A DNA stretch of 64,000 nucleotides. It comes from Thiocapsa sp. (GTDB lineage: Bacteria; Pseudomonadota; Gammaproteobacteria; Chromatiales; Chromatiaceae). Of this stretch, positions 17,890 to 25,960 are shown one piece after another. The notes beneath the pieces are model-generated. The model ran no database searches and had not been told where the DNA came from. It was given only the letters and a program-made list of their open reading frames with translations. Both the position numbers and the translations under genes were made by a program. How positions within the stretch are numbered: position 1 is the first letter of the stretch; every line of letters starts with the position of its first letter. The stretch covers positions 3,786,001-3,850,000 of the forward strand of contig NZ_CP073760.1 of assembly GCF_018399035.1 (NCBI RefSeq), read 5' to 3'.

Positions 17890-18821
17890 GCCGTCCCCCC
17901 CGCGCCGATCAGATCGAAGAAGACGCGCTCCAGGTCCGGGCGCTCCGGACCCAGCTCGCAGAGATCCAACCCGGCGGCAAGGATCTGACGTGCCAGATCG
18001 GCGGACTCGGCGCCCTCGGTCAGGATCACCCGAAATCGGTCCTCGCCCAGTGAAACCGCTGCCTCGACGCACGCAAGACGCTCGAGTTGCTCGGCCACCG
18101 AACAGGCGCCGAAATCGCCCCCCGGGCGCAGGCGCACCCGCCAGAGCGCGGTCGGACCGAGCGCGCCGAACCGGTCGCTGCGCAGCATCCGGCCCTGATG
18201 GAGCACCAGGACACGATCGCAGACCGCTTGGACCTCCGACAGGATATGGCTCGAGAGGATGATCCCGCAGTCGCGCGACAGCTCGCGGATCAGGCCGCGG
18301 ACCTCGCGGATCTGCACCGGATCGAGCCCCTCGGTCGGCTCGTCCAGAATGAGCAGACGCGGGCGATGCAGGATCGCCTGGGCGATCCCGAGACGCTGGC
18401 GAAACCCCTTGGATAGCTTGGCGATGAGTGTGCGACCGACCGCGTCGAGCCCGCAGCGCTGCTTCGCCCGATCCACGGCATCGGCCACATCGGTGCGTGG
18501 GACGCGATGCAACCGGGCGCAGTGGCGAAGATACTCGTCGACGCGCAGCTCGGGATAGAGCGGCGGGCGCTCGGGCAGATAACCCAGATGCCGCTTGGCC
18601 GCGACCGGGTACCGCGCAAGATCGATGTCCAGGATCTCGACCCGACCACTACTGGGTGCAAGGGTCCCGCTCAGCAGGCGCAGACAGGTCGTCTTGCCGG
18701 CCCCGTTCGGCCCGAGCAGGCCCAGCACCTCGCCCTGACGCAGCTCGAGATCGAGACCGCACAAGGCTCGACGGGCTCCGAAGCGGCGGCTGAGATCGGT
18801 GACGCGGGCGAGTGTGTCCAT
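17886..18821 (-). CDS. ABC transporter ATP-binding protein, GldA-like
   Basis: ATPase of the Gld-like system, 311 residues. Walker A GPNGAGKT, signature LSKGFRQRLG, Walker B RLLILDEPTEGLD and the switch histidine (SSHIL) are all present. The C-terminal 80 residues are the usual extension of ABC-2 (CcmA/GldA-type) ATPases. First gene of a five-gene minus-strand operon ending in mutM. The upstream 100 bases must hold the promoter; I see no convincing consensus. Confidence 0.92.
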   Translation of the reverse strand: MDTLARVTDLSRRFGARRALCGLDLELRQGEVLGLLGPNGAGKTTCLRLLSGTLAPSSGRVEILDIDLARYPVAAKRHLGYLPERPPLYPELRVDEYLRHCARLHRVPRTDVADAVDRAKQRCGLDAVGRTLIAKLSKGFRQRLGIAQAILHRPRLLILDEPTEGLDPVQIREVRGLIRELSRDCGIILSSHILSEVQAVCDRVLVLHQGRMLRSDRFGALGPTALWRVRLRPGGDFGACSVAEQLERLACVEAAVSLGEDRFRVILTEGAESADLARQILAAGLDLCELGPERPDLERVFFDLIGAGGTA

Positions 18822-18918
18822 GACGAGGGAACGATACCCTGTGCGTGCGGCATTGCCAAACCGCTCCTATCGCACCGTTACACCGTTCGGTTTCTAAGGT
18901 GATATCCGGAAAAGGATC

Positions 18919-19111
18919 TAAACCGCGTCCAGAGCGAGATGCTAACTTTCGAGTGAGTTCGAAGTTTGGTGAATCCACGACCCTTAGCGGGGGACGCGGT
19001 TTAAAATTTTATATTTTTTAATACTTTAAACCGCGCCGGCTCCAGCGGCTCTGAAATCCGCCGGGGCCGATCTCATCCAAAAACATCGCATACCGCACTG
19101 GGCGCGGTTTA
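18919..19111 (+). repeat. TAAACCGCG palindromic dimer, copy B
   Basis: Class I unit 18919-19003 (85 bp), AT-rich spacer of 23 bases and class II unit 19027-19111 (85 bp). By eye it differs from copy C (22628-22821) at only two substitutions and one extra T in the spacer. It lies between the ABC operon and the gene at 19550 and does not touch a stop codon. Confidence 0.9.
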
Positions 19112-19114
19112 ACG

Positions 19115-19250
19115 GCAGAGCCGGAACCAGGAAAAGTGCTCGAAGACTCTACTCGTTGCCGTTGTCGTTGTCGTTGTCGTAATCGGATTCCGGACGACCA
19201 CGACAACGACCACGACAACGACAACGACAAATTCCGCGACGGTTTGCTCA
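19115..19250 (-). repeat. GTTGTC/GACAAC hairpin element, copy 1
   Basis: Hexamer tracts built on GTTGTC (19154-19179) and CGACAA (19198-19230) face each other across a centre containing AATCGGATTC. Both flanks match copy 2 (25822-25949) in the opposite orientation, for example CAAACCGTCGC/GAATTT on one side and CTTCGA, TTCCG and CTGCCG on the other. The conserved flanks show this is a dispersed element rather than a chance microsatellite. It directly adjoins palindromic dimer B. Confidence 0.75.
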
Positions 19251-19549
19251 AGACTTACGGCGCAAGGGAGACTAGATGCCTTTCAGGCATGTGCAGTCGG
19301 GATGCCTATTCTCGGAAATCGCCTAAGATCTCTCACGGAGACACGGAGGGCACGAAGGAAAGATTGAATTCTCCGTACTCTCCGTGAGAGGCATCGCGCG
19401 CTGGAACCAGGGTGCCGGCGTCAACTGATCGACGGCAAGCTATCGTGAAGATGGACGGATCGATGATCACCTTGAATTATGCCTGGGAATCGCCCTGTTC
19501 CCGACCCGAGCGGGTCGCACCGTTGCAAGCCCCCGGAGCAGAATCGAAC
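19251..19549. other. Non-coding stretch with a 12-bp inverted repeat
   Basis: About 300 bases before the DUF6544-like gene. The main feature is a perfect inverted repeat, CTCTCACGGAGA at 19330-19341 and TCTCCGTGAGAG at 19379-19390, with a 37-base loop. It resembles REP-like sequences common between gammaproteobacterial genes. An open frame from 19412 runs into the next gene but has no good ribosome site. Confidence 0.5.
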
Positions 19550-20407
19550 ATGTGGCTGAACCTGGTTTTCCTGCTGTTGCTCGCCCTGATCATCATGCCC
19601 ACGGCCGTTCTGCTCCTCGGGATCTCTCGGTGGCAGGCCGGCACGACTCGACTGCAAGCGCGCCTCGAGGCCGGACGCGGCAGGATTATCCCCAACACCT
19701 ATGACTCGAACGAGCTGGACGGGCTGCCCGCGCCCGTGCAGCGCTACTTCCTTGCGAGCTTGAAGGACGGCCAACCCATCATCTCGGCCGCCGAGCTGGG
19801 GCTCGAAGGCGAGATCGACCTCGGTCGGGGTCAGGGTAAATGGTCCCGCGCGACGGCGACCCAATCGGTGGTCATGCAGCGTCCGGGATTCCACTGGGAC
19901 GCCAGGGTGTGCATCGCTCCGGCAACGAAGATCTTCGTGCTCGATGCCTATATCGCCGGCACGGGCATCTTGAAGGCCGCGCTCTTCGGCCTCTTCCCGG
20001 TCGTGAAGGTCCCGAGCAGCCCGGAGCTGACGCATGCCGAGCTGATGCGTTTCCTCGCAGAGGCACCTCTTTACCCGACCAAGCTCCTGCCCAGCCAAGG
20101 TGTCGTGTGGGAGCCGATCGACGATCGCTCCGCCCGTGCCACCCTCGCCGACGGCGATCCGAGCGTGTCGCTCGTCTTCGCTTTCGACGAGGCCGGCTTG
20201 ATCGGCGGCGTACGCGCGAGCGGACGTTACCGTGCGCTGGACGGGAAGATGGTCCAAACGCCCTGGGAGGGCAGCTTCTCGGATTACAAGGAACGCAGCG
20301 AGATGCGGATCCCGGTGCGGGCCGAGGTTGCCTGGATCCTGCCGGAGGGGCGCACGCCCTATTGGCGCGGTCGGGTGACCGACGTGATGTACAAGTTCTC
20401 CGCCTGA
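19550..20407 (+). CDS. DUF6544-family membrane-anchored protein
   Basis: Function unknown, about 285 residues. One N-terminal membrane segment (LNLVFLLLLALIIMPTAVLL) is followed by a soluble domain containing LPAPVQRYF near residue 60, a hallmark of the DUF6544/DUF6920 family. The ATG at 19550 has GGAG about 9 bases upstream and places the membrane segment at the N-terminus, so it is preferred over the in-frame codon at 19412. Its TGA stop codon (20405-20407) is the first three bases of a palindromic repeat unit. No operon partner is evident. Confidence 0.7.
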   Translation: MWLNLVFLLLLALIIMPTAVLLLGISRWQAGTTRLQARLEAGRGRIIPNTYDSNELDGLPAPVQRYFLASLKDGQPIISAAELGLEGEIDLGRGQGKWSRATATQSVVMQRPGFHWDARVCIAPATKIFVLDAYIAGTGILKAALFGLFPVVKVPSSPELTHAELMRFLAEAPLYPTKLLPSQGVVWEPIDDRSARATLADGDPSVSLVFAFDEAGLIGGVRASGRYRALDGKMVQTPWEGSFSDYKERSEMRIPVRAEVAWILPEGRTPYWRGRVTDVMYKFSA

Positions 20408-20490
20408 ACCACGTCGCTTGCGCAACAGGGTCGCCCCGCTGGGAGAAACGTCGTTCCCGCGACAATGACCCTTTGCATTGACGCGGTTTA
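20405..20490 (+). repeat. TAAACCGCG-family single unit, copy F
   Basis: An 86-bp class I-like unit with a diverged left end (TGAACCACGTC, beginning at the stop codon of the preceding gene) and a good right end (GACGCGGTTTA). Length and placement match the other units exactly, which supports its membership despite two end mismatches. Confidence 0.7.
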
Positions 20491-20508
20491 GAAGAGTAAC
20501 GAATCGAA

Positions 20509-20946
20509 TCAATTCGATGGGTTTGGAATTTGCGGCGGCAGCAGTGGGGCATGGCCGCTGCGTCGGCGAATCCAATTGATTCCGCAGAGGATGCGCCGGT
20601 CGCTTGCGAGCCGGCGCTCGAGCGCGTACTTCCCGGGAAAATCGCTCAGCACCAAGCCCATGATGATGGTGAGGATCCCCTGACCGGGGAGCACCAGCAT
20701 CAGGATGCCCGCCAGGACCAAGACCGAGCCGACCAGGTTCCTGAGCAAGCGCAGGCTGAGGTAGACGACCGGATGGAGGCTCTTGAGCCGCGCAGAGTGC
20801 CGGTGCGGGTCTACGAAATAATCCTCCGGGATCCGCGCCAGGAGAAACGGCAAGGCGATCAGGGATCCCACGAACATCAGGACCGAAAGTCCTGCCAAGA
20901 ACAGAAGCAGGCCCTGATGGGCCTCGACCCAACTCATGTCGATCAT
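20509..20946 (-). CDS. Small membrane protein with a PGPGW-like motif
   Basis: Inner-membrane protein of 145 residues, function unknown. Two hydrophobic hairpins are visible: residues about 10-35, and 68-100 with VLVLAGILMLVLPGQGILTI. The latter resembles the PGPGW family's LLPLPGPG motif. A basic C-terminal tail follows (ERRLASDRRIL, NWIRRRSG). The start at 20946 has GGGAGGCGAGG upstream. Nearby genes give no functional hint. Confidence 0.65.
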   Translation of the reverse strand: MIDMSWVEAHQGLLLFLAGLSVLMFVGSLIALPFLLARIPEDYFVDPHRHSARLKSLHPVVYLSLRLLRNLVGSVLVLAGILMLVLPGQGILTIIMGLVLSDFPGKYALERRLASDRRILCGINWIRRRSGHAPLLPPQIPNPSN

Positions 20947-21314
20947 CACCCTCGCCTCCCGGGCCCTCGGCGGGCTCTTATTCGCGTGCGGCACCCCTGC
21001 GCCGATCTGCGGCGCGCTCGGAAGGCAAAACGAGACCTGTGTCACAAACCGCAGCGTCCAATCGGGCCGCTCGGCGCCGTCTATGCTTGAGCAGCGACGC
21101 GGGGACACTTGGACGGTCGGGGACCAGGCTCGAGCCTCGTTGCGAAGACACCACATCAACGAGGAAAAATCAAATCGGCGAGGATCGCCGCGGCTGGAAA
21201 GATCCGGTGCTCGAGCATCTGCACGCATTCGCCATGATGCGGCCGGACGATCCGGGACAGCGCCGGATCGGTGGCAGGCTTGAGCTCGGGAATCTCACAT
21301 GGGCAGACCGCGGA
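20947..21314. other. Gap between hypE and the small membrane-protein gene
   Basis: About 370 bases without a confident gene. A plus-strand reading around 21165-21300 has protein-like composition (GEDRRGWKDPVLEHLHAFAM) but no ribosome site, and it runs into hypE antisense. It may be a remnant of a lost gene; I do not annotate it as coding. Confidence 0.4.
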
Positions 21315-22361
21315 TCAGCAGATCCGCGGCAACTGCTCCCCCGCAAGCCAGTCGACGATCCGGCTTCCGCCGAAGCCGGTCTCCATCTGCACGAAGCGAT
21401 GCGGGTCCTCGACGACTTCGCCGATGATGGCCGATTCCGTCCCGAGCGGATGGGCACGCATGGCATCGAGCAGACGCTCGGCCTTGTCGGGCGGGCAGAT
21501 GGCGATCAGCTTACCCTCGTTGGCGACATAGAGCGGGTCGAGCCCGAGCAGCTCGCAGGCGGCGGCCACCTCGGGGCGAACCGGGATGGCGTCCTCGCGG
21601 ATCTGCATGCCGACGCCTGACTGGTGGGCCAGCTCGTTGAGCGTCGTCGCCAGACCGCCGCGGGTCGGGTCGCGCAAACAGTGGATGTCCGGGACGGCGG
21701 CGACCATGGCGGCGACCAGCGCGTGCAGCGCAGCGCTGTCGGAGCGGATCTCGGTCTCGAAGCCGAGGTTCTCACGCTTTGAGAGAATAGCTACACCGTG
21801 GTCGCCCATGCTCCCGCTGACCAGGATCACATCGCCCGGCACGGCACGATCGCCCGAGATCAGGATGCCCTCCGGAACCACGCCGATCCCGGTCGTGGTG
21901 ATGAAGACCCCGTCGCCCTTGCCGCGCTCCACCACCTTGGTGTCGCCCGTCACCACCGGCACGCCCGCGTTGTTGGCGGCTTGCGCCATGCTCTCGACGA
22001 TGCGGGCCAGATCGGCGAGCGGAAAGCCTTCCTCCAGGATGAAACCAGCGGCTAGATAAAGCGGCCGAGCGCCGGACATGGCGACATCGTTGATGGTGCC
22101 GTGAACGGCGAGCGAGCCGATGTCCCCGCCCGGGAAGAAGAGCGGCGAGATCACGTGACCGTCGGTGCTCATCACCAGACGACCGGGCGGCGGGGTGAAG
22201 AGCGCCTGGTCGTTGCCGAGGGTCAAAAGCTCATGGTCGAGATACCGCTGAAACAGCTCGCCGATAAGCTGCGCCATGGCGCGCCCGCCGGAGCCGTGAC
22301 TCATGTCCACGGCGCCGTTCTTGAGATCGAGCCGCACGGGAAAGCGCCGATCGGATGTCAT
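21315..22361 (-). CDS. hypE: Hydrogenase maturation protein HypE
   Basis: Dehydrates carbamoylated thiol to make the cyanide ligands of the [NiFe] hydrogenase active site, working with HypF. It is 348 residues and belongs to the AIR-synthase/PurM fold. The N-terminal SHGSGGRAM motif, the DPTRGG motif and the C-terminal PRIC, whose terminal cysteine is the carbamoyl acceptor, are all intact. Its operon partners hypC and hypD lie upstream, but a 457-base gap with repeats separates hypE from hypD. It may therefore have its own promoter or be poorly coupled. Confidence 0.97.
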   Translation of the reverse strand: MTSDRRFPVRLDLKNGAVDMSHGSGGRAMAQLIGELFQRYLDHELLTLGNDQALFTPPPGRLVMSTDGHVISPLFFPGGDIGSLAVHGTINDVAMSGARPLYLAAGFILEEGFPLADLARIVESMAQAANNAGVPVVTGDTKVVERGKGDGVFITTTGIGVVPEGILISGDRAVPGDVILVSGSMGDHGVAILSKRENLGFETEIRSDSAALHALVAAMVAAVPDIHCLRDPTRGGLATTLNELAHQSGVGMQIREDAIPVRPEVAAACELLGLDPLYVANEGKLIAICPPDKAERLLDAMRAHPLGTESAIIGEVVEDPHRFVQMETGFGGSRIVDWLAGEQLPRIC

Positions 22362-22627
22362 TCTGAGACCTCGTTGTGAGACGACTGGGTCAGCGATGGA
22401 AAGCCTCCGGCCTCCAGCCTGCTGCCGCCAGCTATTAGCAGTCAGCTGTCAGCCGCTGCCTCCAACCTTTCGGCCTTCTGCTTTGAGACGATTCCGTCAG
22501 TGACTGCTCGCCGACACGCGGTCGAGCATCAAGGCTAGTCGCTGATAACCAATAACTAATAATAAATAACTGATAACGAATAACTAAACCGCGTCCAGAG
22601 CGACATGCGTCATTTTCATTTTGCATT
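22362..22627. other. Low-complexity hypD-hypE gap with a partial palindromic unit
   Basis: Holds AT-rich near-repeats of AATAACT/GATAAC (about 22538-22588). A truncated class I unit follows at 22585-22627 (TAAACCGCGTCCAGAGCGACATGCG), and its left half matches the unit next to mutM. No gene is seen. The stretch separates hypE from the full dimer C. Confidence 0.6.
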
Positions 22628-22821
22628 TAAACCGCGTCCAGAGCGAGATGCTAACTTTCGAGTGAGCTCGAAGTTTGGTGAATCCACGACCCTTAGCGGG
22701 GGACGCGGTTTAAAATTTTATATTTTTTTAATACTTTAAACCGCGCCGGCTCCAGCGGCTCTGAAATCCGCCGGGGCCGATCCCATCCAAAAACATCGCA
22801 TACCGCACTGGGCGCGGTTTA
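22628..22821 (+). repeat. TAAACCGCG palindromic dimer, copy C
   Basis: Class I unit 22628-22712, 24-base AT-rich spacer, class II unit 22737-22821. Nearly identical to copy B, in the same orientation and 3.7 kb away, so the two form long direct repeats flanking hypE. The right tip (22819-22821) is the TAA stop codon of hypD. Confidence 0.92.
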
Positions 22822-23967
22822 ACCGCTAACCGCTGGAATCCGGGAGCCATGTACCGGCTCTCTGAACCGCCCGTAGCTCCAATAGGCCGCACAGGCGCCC
22901 TCGGAGGACACCATGCAGGAGCCCATTGGGTTGTCGGGCGTGCAGGGGTTGCCGAAAAGCTTGCACTCGGTCGGTGTCTTCACGCCACGCAGGATGGCCG
23001 GGCACTCGCAGCCCTTGATCTCTTTGGCCGGGGCGATCTCGACCGGAAAGCGCTGCTCGGCATCCAAGTCCGCGTAGGCGTCGGCCAGGGCCAAGGCGCT
23101 GTTGGGCAGGAAGCCGAGACCGCGCCATTCGAACTCGGGGCGGATTCGAAAGACCTCCTCGATCAGGGCCTGCGCCTTGGGGTTGCCCTCCTCGCTCACC
23201 GCACGGGTGTACTGGTTTTCGATCTCGCAGCGGCCCTCGTTCAGCTGTCTGACCAGCATCAAGGCGGACTGCATGACATCGAGGGGCTCGAAACCCGCGA
23301 TCACGACGGGCACCCCGAACTGCTCGGCCACGAAGCGATAGGGACGACTGCCGATGAGCGTGCTCACATGGGAGGGGCCGAGGATACCGTCGAGCTGGAC
23401 CCCGTCGGGTCCGGCGGTGCTCAGGATCGTCTGCAGCGCCGACGGGGTCAGCACATGGTTGCAGAAGACCGAGAAGTTGGTCAGCCCCTCGGCGCGCGCT
23501 GTCTTCACGGCGACGGCGGTCGGCGGCGTGGTCGTCTCGAAGCCGATGGCGAAGAAGACGACCTGCCGATCGGGGTTGTCGCGCGCGATCCGCAGCACGT
23601 CTTGGGTCGAGTAGATCATGCGGATATCGGCGCCCTCGGCCTTGGCCTTGAGCAGACTCTTGCGCTCGCTGGCCGGCACGCGCATCAGGTCGCCATAGGT
23701 GCAGAGCGTGACAGCGTGCTGCGTGGCGAGCGCGATGGCGTGGTCGATCCGCGCCATCGGCAACACACAGACAGGACAGCCCGGGCCGTGGATGAAACGC
23801 AGGTTCGGCGGCATCAGATGCTGCACGCCGTAGCGGAAGATGGCGTGGGTATGTCCGCCGCAGAACTCCATCAGGCGATAGTCGCGCCCGGGATGCGCCT
23901 CGGCGGCGATCGTCTCGGCGAGCCGACGGGCGAGCCCCTTGTCGCGGAACTCATCGATGTATTTCAC
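22819..23967 (-). CDS. hypD: Hydrogenase maturation protein HypD
   Basis: Iron-sulfur scaffold on which the Fe(CN)2CO unit of [NiFe] hydrogenase is assembled with HypC. It is 382 residues. The diagnostic FCGGHTHAIFRYG, GPGCPVCVLP and FCNH motifs are present, and a C-terminal four-cysteine cluster region (GCECPAIL ... GSCMV) would bind [4Fe-4S]. It starts with GTG overlapping the hypC stop (GTGA), so the two are translationally coupled. Its stop codon is supplied by the tip of palindromic dimer C. Confidence 0.97.
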   Translation of the reverse strand: MKYIDEFRDKGLARRLAETIAAEAHPGRDYRLMEFCGGHTHAIFRYGVQHLMPPNLRFIHGPGCPVCVLPMARIDHAIALATQHAVTLCTYGDLMRVPASERKSLLKAKAEGADIRMIYSTQDVLRIARDNPDRQVVFFAIGFETTTPPTAVAVKTARAEGLTNFSVFCNHVLTPSALQTILSTAGPDGVQLDGILGPSHVSTLIGSRPYRFVAEQFGVPVVIAGFEPLDVMQSALMLVRQLNEGRCEIENQYTRAVSEEGNPKAQALIEEVFRIRPEFEWRGLGFLPNSALALADAYADLDAEQRFPVEIAPAKEIKGCECPAILRGVKTPTECKLFGNPCTPDNPMGSCMVSSEGACAAYWSYGRFREPVHGSRIPAVSG

Positions 23968-24248
23968 CGTTGGCCCCCGGTCCCCGCAACGATCGATGTC
24001 GGCTCGGGCTCAAGCTCCAGCTCCTCCTCGAGCAGCCCCATCTCCGCGATCAGCTCGAGCGTTCGCTGTGCCTCCTCTTCGCTGATCTTGTTCAAGGCGT
24101 AGCCCACATGGACCAGGACATAATCGCCGACGGCCGCGTCCTCGATCAGGGCCAACGAGATCTCCTTGCAGACGGGCCCGAGCGCAACCTTCGCGGTATC
24201 GGCGACGACATCGATAGAGGTGATGCGTGCGGGAATGGCAAGACACAT
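23964..24248 (-). CDS. hypC: Hydrogenase maturation chaperone HypC
   Basis: Small chaperone, 94 residues, that binds HypD and the hydrogenase large-subunit precursor. It begins MCLAIPARI, whose Cys2 is the essential ligand. An in-frame codon further upstream would add residues from a palindromic repeat and hide the required N-terminal MC, so the ATG at 24248 is clearly correct. The acidic tail EEELELEPEP is longer than usual. hupK lies upstream, separated by a repeat dimer. The order hupK-hypC-hypD-hypE is, as I recall, that of Thiocapsa roseopersicina. Confidence 0.96.
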   Translation of the reverse strand: MCLAIPARITSIDVVADTAKVALGPVCKEISLALIEDAAVGDYVLVHVGYALNKISEEEAQRTLELIAEMGLLEEELELEPEPTSIVAGTGGQR

Positions 24249-24268
24249 GGACAAAAGACCTCGTAGGA

Positions 24269-24458
24269 TAAAACGCGTCCGGGGCGATCGATTAGGCGGG
24301 TAGATCGGGGCAAACGGCGTCGCCAACCGGAACCTTGGCCAGACGCGTTTTATAGCAATAAAGTAAAAATCTTAAAACGCGCCATCCACAGGGTCATCGA
24401 ACCCGCGTCCATCCCGCGCCTGAACGACGACCTCGCATGTCGCTCGGGGCGCGTTTTA
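24269..24458 (+). repeat. TAAAACGCG variant palindromic dimer, copy D
   Basis: First unit 24269-24352 (TAAAACGCGTCC to GACGCGTTTTA), 20-base AT-rich spacer, second unit 24373-24458 (TAAAACGCGCC to GGCGCGTTTTA). The arms carry AACGCG/CGCGTT instead of ACCGCG/CGCGGT, so both sides changed together and pairing is kept. The right tip provides the TAA stop codon of hupK, and the left edge lies 20 bases upstream of the hypC start. Confidence 0.85.
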
Positions 24459-25613
24459 ACAGGTGAGATTGAAGGCCACGCAAGGATCGATCGCCGTAAT
24501 CAGAAGCTCGGCCTGTCGACGCAACTGCTCCGCGGGGCCGGGCGGCAGACTCTCCAGCGCTCGGGCCACGACGCCGCGCGGGTGAAAATTCCACTCGGTC
24601 GGCGCAAGGATTCGATACTCGCGGACGCGGCCGTCCTCGACGTGGACGAGATGAGCCAGAAGGCCGCGTGCCGCGAAGACGCGCCCGAGTCCGACCCCGT
24701 TCACTTCCGCGCTCGGCGCTGCCGGGACGGCACGACCCGAGACGTTGCCGCCGAGGAGGCGCAAGCCGGTTGCGACCTCCGTCAACTGAGCGGCGAGGCG
24801 GACCAAGAGACCCGCCCCATAGACCTCGATCAACGGCAAAGGGTGAACACGCGTGAAGGGACTGGTCTCGTGGGGTTGGCCCTGCCAGATCGGACGGGCG
24901 ACGAAATCCGCCCAATCCGGTGCGCTCATCCGCGCGATCAGATCCTCGTCGGAGAGTCTCGGCAGCGCAGTAATCGGGGTCTGCCCGAGCGATGCCTCTC
25001 CCGAGTCCAGCAGGGAGCGCAACAGGCGAGCCGCCACCGTCTCCGTCGCGCGACACCAGCGCGCGAAGCCGGAGGGGTCGCCGATCAAGCTCAACCAATG
25101 CTCGGGTGAGACCCCGAGCACCTTGTGCGTCAGCAGGTCGGTCAGATCGGTGAGCAGGACATCGAGACCGGGGGCTTGACTCGACGCCCCACTCGCGCCG
25201 ACGCCGAACAGATCGCCGGCAGGGTCGATCCGCGCCAGGATGCGGTTCGACAGGGCAAGGACTGCCGCCATGTCGTCGCGCCTCGGTGGCTCGCCCAAGA
25301 TCGCGGGCCAGTCCAGAAGGATTCGCCAAAGGTGCTCGCGGATCGTCTCCGCGGCGATCGCCGCCTCGCGCCGTCCGCGGATGATCGGGCTCGCAACGCA
25401 TCCGGTTGCCTGCTCGAATGCCGACGCACAGGCGCCGGCTTGAGCGCGGGAGCAGATCGAGAAGAGCAGCGGCAGGCGCGCCGCAGTCTCCTCGGGCGAG
25501 CGCCCGACGAAGGCCGAGGCGGCAGCGACCGGGCGTGTCGAGCCGATCGTGCAGACGAGACCACTCGAGGACGGCGTCAATTGGATGTCGAGACTTCCAC
25601 CCGGATCGGACAT
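24456..25613 (-). CDS. hupK: Hydrogenase expression/formation protein HupK
   Basis: Accessory protein for uptake [NiFe] hydrogenase, 385 residues, related to the hydrogenase large subunit and thought to act as a scaffold in cofactor assembly. RPVAAASAFVGRSPEE and LPLLFSICSRAQAGA correspond to the large-subunit N-terminal region, and the C-terminal IDPCVAF echoes the DPCxxC active-site motif with the second cysteine missing. The start at 25613 has GGAGGT about 12 bases upstream; the frame stays open further but runs through a repeat region. First gene of the hup/hyp group here; the structural hydrogenase genes are not in the window. Confidence 0.88.
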   Translation of the reverse strand: MSDPGGSLDIQLTPSSSGLVCTIGSTRPVAAASAFVGRSPEETAARLPLLFSICSRAQAGACASAFEQATGCVASPIIRGRREAAIAAETIREHLWRILLDWPAILGEPPRRDDMAAVLALSNRILARIDPAGDLFGVGASGASSQAPGLDVLLTDLTDLLTHKVLGVSPEHWLSLIGDPSGFARWCRATETVAARLLRSLLDSGEASLGQTPITALPRLSDEDLIARMSAPDWADFVARPIWQGQPHETSPFTRVHPLPLIEVYGAGLLVRLAAQLTEVATGLRLLGGNVSGRAVPAAPSAEVNGVGLGRVFAARGLLAHLVHVEDGRVREYRILAPTEWNFHPRGVVARALESLPPGPAEQLRRQAELLITAIDPCVAFNLTC

Positions 25614-25681
25614 GCGGTTTGCGGACCTCCGGATCGGCGATGCGATGCTTGCAGTGTAGTCGATCGGGCTGCAGGATAGCC

Positions 25682-25765
25682 TAAACCGCGTCCGAGGTCC
25701 GAGCGGGACATTGGCGTGAGATGCGACGCCCGGTACCCCGGATGACTTGGAGCTGACGCGGTTTA
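25682..25765 (+). repeat. TAAACCGCG-family single unit, copy G
   Basis: 84-bp class I-type unit from TAAACCGCGTCC to GACGCGGTTTA, in the divergent gap between hupK and the methyltransferase gene. It has no class II partner. A GTTGTC hairpin element follows about 57 bases later. Confidence 0.85.
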
Positions 25766-25821
25766 AGGAACTGAAAAGCGATTGGGTCGATACGTTAGTC
25801 CCTTGCGCCGCAGGTCGGAAA

Positions 25822-25949
<128 letters not shown>

Positions 25950-25960
25950 GGTTAGGTTTA

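Noticed and set aside
19153-19230. Hexamer repeats considered as a CRISPR-like or coding repeat
   Set aside because: Repeat unit is six bases with no spacers, arms are inverted, and the encoded runs (Val or Asp/Asn) match no family.
21039-21620. A 193-codon plus-strand frame overlapping hypE
   Set aside because: About half is antisense to hypE and there is no ribosome site. Only a short protein-like stretch near 21170-21280 remains, which may be a remnant.
22538-22590. AATAACT/GATAAC near-repeats considered as a replication or iteron site
   Set aside because: Irregular spacing, no initiator-like gene nearby, and the composition resembles intergenic low-complexity sequence.
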